Positions 52,035 through 60,006 of a stretch of DNA of 64,000 nucleotides are shown here, piece after piece; the stretch's first letter is position 1; each line of letters opens with the position of its first letter. The DNA comes from Caldifarciminota bacterium (GTDB lineage Bacteria; Hydrothermota; Hydrothermia; LBFQ01), in NCBI GenBank assembly GCA_027003075.1, contig JALWYV010000040.1, forward strand, positions 1 through 64,000, written 5' to 3'. The position numbers and the translations under genes were made by a program. The notes under the pieces were generated by a model, which did no database searches, had not been told where the DNA came from, and worked only from the letters and a program-made list of their open reading frames with translations.

Positions 52035-52405
52035 TCCTCCTCTTCCTCCTCCGGGTAGTACTCGTCAGGCTCGTCGTACGTCCACACCTCAACCAGATCT
52101 TTGGCCTTGTCTATGTACTCCGCCGCCTTACGGAAGATGTACATGAGGTCGGATCTCGGAAGTTCCCCGTTTTTGGCCTCGTTTATCTTCCTCTCAAGGT
52201 CCTGAAGGAGATCCTTCAGGTTCTGGACCAGGGTCTCAGGAGTCTCCCTCCGGAAAAATATGTCCTCCTCTTCCTCCTCCTGCTTACCCTTAAACGTCTC
52301 TGCTATGGTGTAGATTTCGTCAATTATCTCCTCAATAAGGGTCCTCCAGTCCTCCTCGTACCCGGTCGTATCTATCCACAGATCCAGAATTTCCCTGTCC
52401 GTCAT
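52031..52405 (-). CDS. Acidic helical protein of unknown function
   Basis: A 124-residue acidic protein with no recognised family. It has two predicted helical regions ([56 protein letters not shown]) and poly-Glu runs in the middle and at the end (PEEEEEE). It begins beside a TATAAT box and its stop overlaps the glyQ start, so it is coupled to glyQ. A role with tRNA charging is only suggested by position. Confidence 0.65.
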   Translation of the reverse strand: MTDREILDLWIDTTGYEEDWRTLIEEIIDEIYTIAETFKGKQEEEEEDIFFRRETPETLVQNLKDLLQDLERKINEAKNGELPRSDLMYIFRKAAEYIDKAKDLVEVWTYDEPDEYYPEEEEEE

Positions 52406-52413
52406 AGGCGGCT

Positions 52414-52419
52414 ATTATA
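52414..52419 (-). promoter_or_regulatory. -10 box TATAAT of the glyQ operon
   Basis: TATAAT on the minus strand 8 bases before the ATG at 52405. Confidence 0.65.
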
Positions 52420-52445
52420 GAGAAGATGGCGATGTTTTGAAGGGC

Positions 52446-53756
52446 CTATCCCTTTAACGCCTTAAGTACCATCTCCTTCAGCCTCTCACCGATTTCCCTT
52501 ATCTCCCCGTCCTCTATGAAGGTAAGGCCTCCTTCCTTCTTCAGGGGCCTACCGTCTATGAAGACCCACTCAACGTCGCTAGACTTAGCAGCGTACACCA
52601 GATGGGAGTAGGGATCGTAAACGGGCTGGAGGTGGGGCCTGTCAAGGGATACGGCTATGAAATCCGCCCTCTTTCCCGGCACTATGGAGCCTATGAGGGA
52701 GTCCATACCTAACACCTTCGCACCCCCGAGGGTTGCCATCTCCACCACCGTCCGGGCGTCCATTACCGTCGGGTCCATCCTTACGACCTTATGGAGAAGG
52801 GCGGTGCTCCTCATCTCGGAGAACATGTCAAGGTCGTTGTTGGATGCGGCTCCGTCCGTAGCGAGGCCCACGGTTATGCCATCGTTGAGGTAGTCGGGGA
52901 CGGGAGCAACACCGGAGGCCAGCTTCATGTTGCTCTCCGGGTCGTGGGCCACCTTTACCCCTTTCTCCCGATATATCGCCCTCTCCTTATCGGAGACGTG
53001 GACGGAGTGGGCGGCCACGAAGTGGACGCCATCAAACAGTCCCATGGAGTTCAGGTACTCAACCGGCCTCTTTCCGTACCTCTCCGTTATCTGCCTTACC
53101 TCGTCCTCCGTCTCGGCCACGTGCATGTGAAGGGGAACTCTGTTCTCCTTTGCCAGGGCGTATCCTTCCCGTAGAAGGTCAGGTGAACAGGAGTAGGGGG
53201 CGTGGAGGGCTACACCGAAGCGCACGTACCTGAACTTACCGTTGAGGGTCATCTGCTCCCTTACCCTCCTTACCCCTTCTTCCGGCACCTTAAACGACGG
53301 CGTGGGGAAGTCTATGAGACCTTCGGCGAGGACCCCCCTGAAGCCTATCTCCTCCATCACTTCGGCGGCTACCTCCTGAAAGAAGTACATGTCGTTTATG
53401 GCCCCGGTGCCACCGCTGACCATCTCGGCTATGGCCAGCCTGTAGGCGAGCCTGACCATCTCCGGGCTGACGGTCTTACCCTCGGCCGGCCAGATGTACT
53501 CCTGAAGCCATTTGAACAGGGGGAGGTCGTCGGCCAACCCCCTGTAGGCCACCATGGCCGTGTGGGTGTGGGTGTTTACGAGGGTGGGAAGGCCGATAGA
53601 CGGGCGGGTATCTATCACATTATAACCGTTAACGTCAACTTCTCCCCACCTCCCGACGGCCTTTATCTCACCGTTTTCCACGACCACCACACCGTCCGCG
53701 ATGGCCTCACCCTCTATCGGCAGCAGGTAGGAGAACCTTACGGCGAACCTATCCAT
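52446..53756 (-). CDS. mtaD: 5-methylthioadenosine/S-adenosylhomocysteine deaminase (MtaD-like)
   Basis: A 436-residue zinc amidohydrolase of the SsnA/MtaD group. Metal ligands and motifs: NTHTHTAMVAYRGLADDLPL, MHVAETEDE, HFVAAHSVHVSDKE and VGLATDGAASNNDLDMF, plus the family opening SYLLPIEGEAIADGVVVVENG. Such enzymes deaminate the adenine ring of MTA, SAH or adenosine in S-adenosylmethionine recycling. Guanine or other aminohydrolase activity is less likely given the FKWLQEYIWPAEG segment. Confidence 0.88.
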   Translation of the reverse strand: MDRFAVRFSYLLPIEGEAIADGVVVVENGEIKAVGRWGEVDVNGYNVIDTRPSIGLPTLVNTHTHTAMVAYRGLADDLPLFKWLQEYIWPAEGKTVSPEMVRLAYRLAIAEMVSGGTGAINDMYFFQEVAAEVMEEIGFRGVLAEGLIDFPTPSFKVPEEGVRRVREQMTLNGKFRYVRFGVALHAPYSCSPDLLREGYALAKENRVPLHMHVAETEDEVRQITERYGKRPVEYLNSMGLFDGVHFVAAHSVHVSDKERAIYREKGVKVAHDPESNMKLASGVAPVPDYLNDGITVGLATDGAASNNDLDMFSEMRSTALLHKVVRMDPTVMDARTVVEMATLGGAKVLGMDSLIGSIVPGKRADFIAVSLDRPHLQPVYDPYSHLVYAAKSSDVEWVFIDGRPLKKEGGLTFIEDGEIREIGERLKEMVLKALKG

Positions 53757-53763
53757 AGAAGGG

Positions 53764-53769
53764 ATTTTA
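53764..53769 (-). promoter_or_regulatory. -10 box TAAAAT of mtaD
   Basis: TAAAAT on the minus strand 7 bases before the ATG at 53756. Confidence 0.55.
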
Positions 53770-53778
53770 ACCCGGCGA

Positions 53779-55233
53779 CTACCAGTTCAGCGTCGCACCC
53801 TTCGGGTACTTCACCTTTATCTCCCGTCTTATTACGAACTTCTCTTCGGGTTTCAACTCCACCTCCCACATCATGAGTCCGTCGCCCAGATCCTTCTCTG
53901 GCTTCGGTTTAAACCGGACGTGGATTACGTTCACGTTCCCACCGGCGAAGGGCTTCCTGACGTAAACGACGACGGGCATCTTTACCTTCCGGCCGTTCTT
54001 TACGGTGATCTCCTCAACCCTCGTCTCAACCGTGAAGTACTTCTTACCCTCTCTCCTGTCCTTGCGCTTCTGAGAGACGAGTTTGATCTTCCCGGTTATG
54101 AAGGGGTCGTACCCCGCGAAGAGGGTGTCCGGTAGTCCTCTCCTCCCACCGTCGTACCTGAAGGATGCCGTAAGTTCCTGATCCAGATAGATCTGCGCCC
54201 TGCCGGGGGCGAGGTCCTCGTCCGGGGTGAATACGGCGTTTATGTAAGCCCTGCGACTTATCTCCGGGTATGCCACGGTGAAGTAGTCCGCCTTATACGT
54301 CCTCTTGAACAGGGGGATCTGGCCGGTGGACCTTCCCATGGGTTCAAGCCTTATCCTTCCCCTGTACTCGTACCGCGTGGATATGTACGTGAATACCTTT
54401 TGAACTGGAGGCATCGCAGGTTTCTTCTCAAGTACTGCCGCAATCTCCTCAGCCTCAGCCTCTAAAACGCGGGCTGACGGCGGTGGAGGATAACCGTAAT
54501 ATCTGGGGATATCCCTTAGTACCCATTTAATATGTTTCGGTGCGGAGGATGCGGGAGGTGGGGACGTCGTCACGACGGCCCTCTCCGTAACTATGGGGGT
54601 GGAGGAGTAGTTACTAACCTCGGCAACGGCTTCCATCTTTAACTTCCCCCTTTCGGGATGGACCCTGAAAACGTAGGACGGTGTCCACGAGGCCGGGATC
54701 CTATACGATACGAACAACTTCCCCCCTTTAAAACCCTTCAGGTTTACCTTAAGGATGGTCTGATTGGTGTTTACGCTGTCTATCTGCCTTTTCAGATCCT
54801 TCTTCAGTCTGGTCAGGCTGTCGGATATGGCCTTGAGGCTGTCCATGAGGACGGAGTTCCGCTCTATCCTGTTGCTCAGGGAGAGCAGAGCCTTCGCCGG
54901 CTCCCTGACGTCCTTGGTCAGGTAAGATAGGAGGAGGTCCTTCTCGTACTTCAGGCGGCCGTACCTTCCGTTTATACGGGAGAGTTTGTGGTCAACTAAC
55001 CTTAGAATAAGCCTGAGGCTGTCGTACCTGTCCCTATCGGAGGGGAGAACGGTATCCTTTAAAGAGTACGAGAGTACGTAACCTGAGGAAGGCCATACCC
55101 TGAAATCCGACATATCGGCGGGCAGGCCACCTATACGGAAGGTTTCGCCCCTCTGGAGCCTGATGCTCCTGTGTACCTCCGCCTCCCCTACGTAGAAGAT
55201 GACGGAATCCGCAATCAGTGGGAAAAATAGCAT
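53779..55233 (-). CDS. Exported DUF4139 protein
   Basis: A 484-residue protein with leader MLFFPLIAD. The N-terminal part (VIFYVGEAEVHRSIRLQRGE, LPADMSDFRVWPSSGYVLSY) and the C-terminal part (VSYRIPASWTPSYVFRVHPE ... AVAEVSNYSSTPIVTERAVV; WEVELKPEEKFVIRREIKVKYP) match the DUF4139/DUF4140 pair. A coiled-coil helix (about 100-165) separates them. Homologues are mucoidy-inhibitor-like proteins of unknown role. It starts 1 base after the transposase-derived gene. Confidence 0.8.
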   Translation of the reverse strand: MLFFPLIADSVIFYVGEAEVHRSIRLQRGETFRIGGLPADMSDFRVWPSSGYVLSYSLKDTVLPSDRDRYDSLRLILRLVDHKLSRINGRYGRLKYEKDLLLSYLTKDVREPAKALLSLSNRIERNSVLMDSLKAISDSLTRLKKDLKRQIDSVNTNQTILKVNLKGFKGGKLFVSYRIPASWTPSYVFRVHPERGKLKMEAVAEVSNYSSTPIVTERAVVTTSPPPASSAPKHIKWVLRDIPRYYGYPPPPSARVLEAEAEEIAAVLEKKPAMPPVQKVFTYISTRYEYRGRIRLEPMGRSTGQIPLFKRTYKADYFTVAYPEISRRAYINAVFTPDEDLAPGRAQIYLDQELTASFRYDGGRRGLPDTLFAGYDPFITGKIKLVSQKRKDRREGKKYFTVETRVEEITVKNGRKVKMPVVVYVRKPFAGGNVNVIHVRFKPKPEKDLGDGLMMWEVELKPEEKFVIRREIKVKYPKGATLNW

Positions 55234-55234
55234 T

Positions 55235-55696
55235 TTACTCTGGATCCTCGTTAATAACTTCCACGTCCTGAACTATGGGACGTTTGACGTTGGGCTTTAT
55301 GGTAATCTTAAGGGATACGAACTCCTCTGGCCTTGACCGGAACCTCTTGAGAACCCTCATACCCTTCTCATCGTAAACGATGTGGGTGCGCCTTTGCTCG
55401 TAAACGTCAACGTTTTTCTTCACCGCTGGCGGAGGAGAATCCATCTTCGCTATCCTCTGCTGGAGGGTTATGAAGTGGGGAACGTTCTCCCTGGGGAGCA
55501 ACCCGTTGAGGATGTTACAGAGCGACCTATAACTTACGTGGAGTATACCCTTGAGGGCAGCAGCAAACTCTATAAGACCTTTGCTATACTTGAAGGGTCT
55601 TCCGTCCTTGAACTTGTTCATCGTTTCAAGCTCGGCGATCCATCCGTCTATAAGCATCTTCGCCACGTGAAGATTTACTTCTACAAACCTCATCAT
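55235..55696 (-). CDS. Transposase-derived protein (truncated IS5-type DDE)
   Basis: A 153-residue protein from the ATG at 55696. The first part resembles the N-terminus of IS5/DDE_Tnp_1_5 transposases (DGRPFKYSKGLIEFAAALKG ... YRSLCNILNGLLP ... VPHFITLQQR). The second part has the first-Asp strand of the DDE core (THIVYDEKGMRVL) and the following strand (EEFVSLKITIKPNVKRPIV), then ends. The second and third acidic residues are absent, so it cannot transpose. It has its own -10 box, host-like base composition and no terminal repeats, suggesting domestication as a DNA-binding protein rather than a fresh relic. Confidence 0.55.
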   Translation of the reverse strand: MMRFVEVNLHVAKMLIDGWIAELETMNKFKDGRPFKYSKGLIEFAAALKGILHVSYRSLCNILNGLLPRENVPHFITLQQRIAKMDSPPPAVKKNVDVYEQRRTHIVYDEKGMRVLKRFRSRPEEFVSLKITIKPNVKRPIVQDVEVINEDPE

Positions 55697-55700
55697 GTGT

Positions 55701-55708
55701 ATTTTATA
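55701..55708 (-). promoter_or_regulatory. -10 box TATAAAAT of the transposase-derived gene
   Basis: TATAAAAT on the minus strand 4-6 bases before the ATG at 55696, in the 26-base gap after uppP. Confidence 0.5.
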
Positions 55709-55722
55709 GTTGAAAGGTCGTA

Positions 55723-56457
55723 TTATAGGAAAAGCATGGCAGATAAGAGTGCAACGGCGAGCGTGTATAGACCGAAAATCCAAAATTTTCCACGTGTTAT
55801 AAGTATTTTTCTAAGCAAAATAAGACTTATAACTCCGACGACGAACGTGATTATCCAGACGAAGGCGTCCAGAGGTGTGAGGGTCACTTCGTCCACCTTT
55901 CGGGCCTCCAGGATAAAGGAACCGAGGGCGGCGGGCAGGAACATCCAGAAGGACAGGGTGAAGGCCTCGTCCGGATCCAATTTCCTGTGAAGACCGACGG
56001 TTATGGTCGTGCCGCTCCGGGATACACCGGGGAGTAGGGCCAGAGTCTGGAAGATCCCCATGATGAGGGCGTCAAAACCCGTGGCCTTCCGGCCCTCTTT
56101 GTACCTCACGAAGTACGTGGAGAATAGGAACAGGGAGGTCAGGAGGAAGGTCAGAGGTAGAAGGCGTGGGTTCTCAAACGTCGCCTCAACGCTATCGGCG
56201 AAGGGGACGACCAAGAAGAGGGGTAGAGTGGCAATCGCAGAGAGTTTAAAGTACCTGTAGAAGTGACTTCGGTTGAAGATCTTCCCCCTCAGTACCACCA
56301 CGACGGACAGGAAGGTGGCGGAGTGGAGGAACACTTCATAGAACGCCCCCTTACCCTCAATACCGAACAGGTGCCTGAGAAGGACGAGATGACCGGAGGA
56401 AGATACGGGAAGAAACTCGGTTATACCCTGAACTATGCCCAGAACTAACTTTTCCAC
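55723..56457 (-). CDS. uppP: Undecaprenyl-diphosphatase UppP (BacA)
   Basis: Recycles the lipid carrier for peptidoglycan and other wall polymers by removing one phosphate from undecaprenyl diphosphate. The 244 residues have the active-site motifs GIVQGITEFLPVSSSGHLVLL (Glu14, residues 19-23) and LPGVSRSGTTITVGL, plus seven or so membrane helices. It is slightly shorter than the usual 260-275 residues. GTG start at 56457, 8 bases after a TAGAAT box. Confidence 0.93.
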   Translation of the reverse strand: MEKLVLGIVQGITEFLPVSSSGHLVLLRHLFGIEGKGAFYEVFLHSATFLSVVVVLRGKIFNRSHFYRYFKLSAIATLPLFLVVPFADSVEATFENPRLLPLTFLLTSLFLFSTYFVRYKEGRKATGFDALIMGIFQTLALLPGVSRSGTTITVGLHRKLDPDEAFTLSFWMFLPAALGSFILEARKVDEVTLTPLDAFVWIITFVVGVISLILLRKILITRGKFWIFGLYTLAVALLSAMLFL

Positions 56458-56465
56458 GGGCTTCC

Positions 56466-56471
56466 ATTCTA
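56466..56471 (-). promoter_or_regulatory. -10 box TAGAAT of uppP
   Basis: TAGAAT on the minus strand 8 bases before the GTG at 56457. It includes the stop codon of the upstream gene, so it does double duty. Confidence 0.5.
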
Positions 56472-57515
56472 CGGACGGCTACCCTCAAATACGAGGTCCA
56501 CCATCCTCTCGTAGCATACCCCTCCGTACCTTCTGGCCTTTTCCTGCGATACCTTGAGGTTCTCGTCGGGATTAACTCCGAGGCGATAGGCCACCCTGCG
56601 GGCGATTATTTCGTGGATAACGTACTTCCTTCCGGCAAATATCTTTATACGTTTTTCCAGCCCTTCCGTTCTCCCATGGATCGCCCTGTCGTAGAGGCTG
56701 AACCACTCGTACATGTACCTGTTCCTCTCGGTCCTTGACGTGTATATGGCCGACCTCACCAGTCCGCGGGCGAGGGTTCCCTTTCCGATGGAGAACAGTA
56801 CGGGTATAAACGCCGTGAGGATGCGCAGGGTTATGTGGTCGTAGTTCTTCTCCATTCCCATCTTTACGTTTTTGAGTATATCTTCGGCTATCTCCTCCGG
56901 ATCCCTGACACCTACGACGGCAGCACAGGAGAGTATATGGGACTTTACCAGGGCCGTCATCTCCAGCCCCTCGTTTATCTGCTCTACGAGTTCCCTGTTT
57001 TCACACCTCTCAATCTCTATTCCCTTACCCGCTGGATCCCTTCCGGCACACATCAACAGGAAGGCCTTCCGGCAGTCCTCCCAGAGTATCCCCGTACCCT
57101 CCGGGGCCACTTTTATAGCCCTTACAAGGTACTTGTAGGCCAGGGGGACATGCCCCAGATACTCGTAAAACAACCTTCTGGCGTTGTATATGAAGTACGT
57201 ATCGTTGTAGCGCTCTATCCTCTTCAGGTACTTTAAGGCCCTCCGTGAATCCATCCTGCCTATCAGGTTGAAGGAGAGGTGATAGTAGCTTATAGCCTGC
57301 TTGAACTCCCGCGCCACATCCTCAGGCATTTCGTCCCGGTATTCCTTTAGAATCCGGGTCAGTTCCCTCAGGTACCATCCCATCTTGCTCCACCACCCCA
57401 TGTTGTGCATTATGAGACCGATGTTCAGGATTTCTAAGGCGCTCTCTATGCTTCGCGGAGAGAAAGAACGGAGTTTTGTCGTCAGCTCCTTAAGGAAATC
57501 GGAAGTTGCAGGCAT
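56469..57515 (-). CDS. Helical-repeat protein of unknown function
   Basis: A 348-residue all-helical protein with no recognised family. Helix pairs such as LEILNIGLIMHNMGWWSKMG, YYHLSFNLIGRMDSRRALKY and FYEYLGHVPLAYKYLVRAIK look like degenerate TPRs. The C-terminal third is basic (GRKYVIHEIIARRVAYRLG). No signal peptide is seen, so it is probably cytoplasmic. TAAAAT lies 9 bases before the ATG. It lies between uppP and a large secreted protein with no clear functional link. Confidence 0.65.
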   Translation of the reverse strand: MPATSDFLKELTTKLRSFSPRSIESALEILNIGLIMHNMGWWSKMGWYLRELTRILKEYRDEMPEDVAREFKQAISYYHLSFNLIGRMDSRRALKYLKRIERYNDTYFIYNARRLFYEYLGHVPLAYKYLVRAIKVAPEGTGILWEDCRKAFLLMCAGRDPAGKGIEIERCENRELVEQINEGLEMTALVKSHILSCAAVVGVRDPEEIAEDILKNVKMGMEKNYDHITLRILTAFIPVLFSIGKGTLARGLVRSAIYTSRTERNRYMYEWFSLYDRAIHGRTEGLEKRIKIFAGRKYVIHEIIARRVAYRLGVNPDENLKVSQEKARRYGGVCYERMVDLVFEGSRP

Positions 57516-57524
57516 CGCTTGTGT

Positions 57525-57530
57525 ATTTTA
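57525..57530 (-). promoter_or_regulatory. -10 box TAAAAT of the helical-repeat gene
   Basis: TAAAAT on the minus strand 9 bases before the ATG at 57515. Confidence 0.5.
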
Positions 57531-57538
57531 AGGGTGGT

Positions 57539-59995
57539 TCACCTTATAACACCGAACCACTTCTCAACCCGGACGTCCTTTACCATCACCCTGAGCAGGT
57601 ACATGTCGGGGGCGAGATCCGGTAGGGTTATCTCCACCGTACTGAGAGGTCTCACCTTTACGGTCTTGAAGAAAACCCGCTTCGCCTTCATGCTCCAGAC
57701 TTCCACCTTAACGTCCACGTCGGCCATGCTTCCGTCGTATCCGACCACTATCCGGATTCTACCGGTCCCTCTTACCGGGTTGGGATAGACCACGACGTTC
57801 TTATCCTCTAAGAGTGCCGGTCTCTTGAGTACGCTGAACCCCACGGTGGCCTTAGACGAGGTGGTGTAATCGTTGTAGGCCTCAACGGAGACGGTATGCT
57901 CTCCCACGGAGAGGGTATCGGTACGCACGTAGACCTTGAGGGTCTCAACCGTTTCGTCAAAGGCGCCGTCGCCGGCGATGGCGGAGTCGTAGGGGATGCC
58001 GTCAAGGTAGAACATCCCGCCCCTTATGGGAAAGCCTGATGAGGCCTGAGCCAGTACGAGTACGCTGTCCCCCTGATACACGCTGTCGGGTGAAACGGTG
58101 ACGAAATCTATGAAGACGTCCTCCTTATCCTGCGTGACGAAGAAGAAGGTGTCGGGCCTTACGTAGTTGCCTATCCTGTCCCGGAGGGAGTCCACGTACA
58201 CCCACACGGTCTCCTGATAGGGGAAAGGTGAGGAGGGATATACGAGGAGCGTACGGGCGGTAGCCCAGAAGTGGGAGTAACCGGTTGAATCTATTACGGT
58301 ACCACCGTAGCGTATAACCACGGAGCGTGGACGGAAGTACGTACGATCCATAGGCTCGTTGAAGGTTATCTGTACGTGGGTACTGTTTGATACGCCCGTG
58401 GCGCTATCGCTGGGGAAGGTAGAGACCACGAAGGGGGAAACCGTGTCCACCACCTGAACGAAGAAGGAGTCCCTTCCCCTGTTCCCGGCATAATCCGACG
58501 CCAGGGCGTAGAACTTATGTATCCCCTGAGGCAGATCGGTGGAACGTATTAAACCGCATACTGTATCGGGGTTTGAGTAGGAGGGTGATCCATCGCAGGG
58601 TCTGAGGGTCATAACACGATCCCCTGCTGCATTTTCTATCCATGCGTCCGTTATACCCGCCGAGGGAAGCGGATCCTGAACGAAGACCCGTAAGGTATCC
58701 GTATAGGGCTGATAGAGAACGATCGTATCAAGGTCGCTCGTGTCCGGATCTACGAGGACCTTCACGATTGGAGGTATGAGGTCAACCGAGGAACCCGTAT
58801 TGAAAACTGTGGAATCTTCGGGATTGAGGTTGTTCCCCCACAGGTCCCGCAGGAACGTGCGGGCTTTGAATTTGACTATCTGGGAGGACGAGAAGGCAGG
58901 ATCGGGGTAGAAGTGGTACGCCGTGAGGGGTCGGAGCGTATCCACGGCTATAACGAAGTAGAAGTCCCGGAAAGTGGAGTTTACCCACAGCATGGTATCG
59001 TTCACCGTGCGGGGATCCAACGGATCGTTGAAGCGGACGAAAACGTGGGTGTTGGGTGGAACGGTTGAACCGTTGGGTGGAGATATTCCCACAACGTGGA
59101 AGGTGTCCGGTTTCGGTACTACCGCAGACAGGAGACGGGCATCGCTGTCCGTAGTATCATATACGTAAACGCTGTCCCCGTAGAGGGGATGGTAGTAGAT
59201 CCTGTATGTCTGAGGCGGGTGGTTGATGGACACTATGGCGGTATCCGGCAGTACGGACCACCTGATGGAATCCTGAATATCTATACTGTCCACTACCAGG
59301 CTGTAAACAGAGTCAACGAGGCCCGACGTGAGCTTTATCCTTATCACTACGGGTGTTACGCTCCTGAGAAGGGAACCGGCAGGGGCAAGCATCCTCGCGT
59401 ACGCCTGGACGAGCCTTAATGAGTCGGCCGTCCCGTCCCCATCCACGTCGCCTATGGTGTCGTACCTCATGAAAGGCGCGAAAACGCACGTATCTAACAC
59501 CGTCCACGTGTCCCCTACGGTGGCTCCCCGTTTGAAGAACCTTATACCTTCGTAAGTGTAAGGGGCAAAGCCTGCGGATGTATCCCGTACGTAGACGAAG
59601 TTAATTTTGTGGAGGTTCTCGTCCGTGGCTATTATTGAGGCGAGGAGTTCGGGTGTGAGGCTATCTCCGATGATGGTGCTGTCGGTGAAGTTGAAGTGCT
59701 CAACTACGGCCACGGTGTATCTCTGATTGGAGGGAAACGTACAGAAGGCGAACCGATTTGTATCCAGAGTCTGAACGGTTATAACGCTATCCCTGAAGAA
59801 TCCGCTTCCGTACTCGCTCCCCCTGACCCGGTATACGAAAAGTGAACCCGGCCTCATTCCGATAAATCCCAGATCTGCCATAGGGGGGAGCGCACTGCTC
59901 GGATTTACCTTCAGATCAAGTTTTATCCCGGGTCTGGAGAAACGTTTTACCCGGTCTATTGCCGGGTCTACGGTTATGAGAGCGTACAGGAACAT
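57539..59995 (-). CDS. Large secreted Ig-like (Big_5) protein with sorting tail
   Basis: An 818-residue protein with leader MFLYALITV. Residues about 290-400 and 530-640 are Big_5-type Ig-like domains (SPPNGSTVPPNTHVFVRFND; FPSDSATGVSNSTHVQITFN). Between them is a bacterial Ig-like region (VFVQDPLPSAGITDAWIENA). The N-terminal 280 residues are beta-rich and unassigned. The tail (VKVEVWSMKAKRVFFKTVKV ... PDMYLLRVMVKDVRVEKWF) is T9SS-like but lacks the Gly-Arg pair. It starts 11 bases after the barrel-TPR gene, so the two are probably cotranscribed. Confidence 0.8.
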   Translation of the reverse strand: MFLYALITVDPAIDRVKRFSRPGIKLDLKVNPSSALPPMADLGFIGMRPGSLFVYRVRGSEYGSGFFRDSVITVQTLDTNRFAFCTFPSNQRYTVAVVEHFNFTDSTIIGDSLTPELLASIIATDENLHKINFVYVRDTSAGFAPYTYEGIRFFKRGATVGDTWTVLDTCVFAPFMRYDTIGDVDGDGTADSLRLVQAYARMLAPAGSLLRSVTPVVIRIKLTSGLVDSVYSLVVDSIDIQDSIRWSVLPDTAIVSINHPPQTYRIYYHPLYGDSVYVYDTTDSDARLLSAVVPKPDTFHVVGISPPNGSTVPPNTHVFVRFNDPLDPRTVNDTMLWVNSTFRDFYFVIAVDTLRPLTAYHFYPDPAFSSSQIVKFKARTFLRDLWGNNLNPEDSTVFNTGSSVDLIPPIVKVLVDPDTSDLDTIVLYQPYTDTLRVFVQDPLPSAGITDAWIENAAGDRVMTLRPCDGSPSYSNPDTVCGLIRSTDLPQGIHKFYALASDYAGNRGRDSFFVQVVDTVSPFVVSTFPSDSATGVSNSTHVQITFNEPMDRTYFRPRSVVIRYGGTVIDSTGYSHFWATARTLLVYPSSPFPYQETVWVYVDSLRDRIGNYVRPDTFFFVTQDKEDVFIDFVTVSPDSVYQGDSVLVLAQASSGFPIRGGMFYLDGIPYDSAIAGDGAFDETVETLKVYVRTDTLSVGEHTVSVEAYNDYTTSSKATVGFSVLKRPALLEDKNVVVYPNPVRGTGRIRIVVGYDGSMADVDVKVEVWSMKAKRVFFKTVKVRPLSTVEITLPDLAPDMYLLRVMVKDVRVEKWFGVIR

Positions 59996-60006
59996 CCCTT
60001 GACCTC

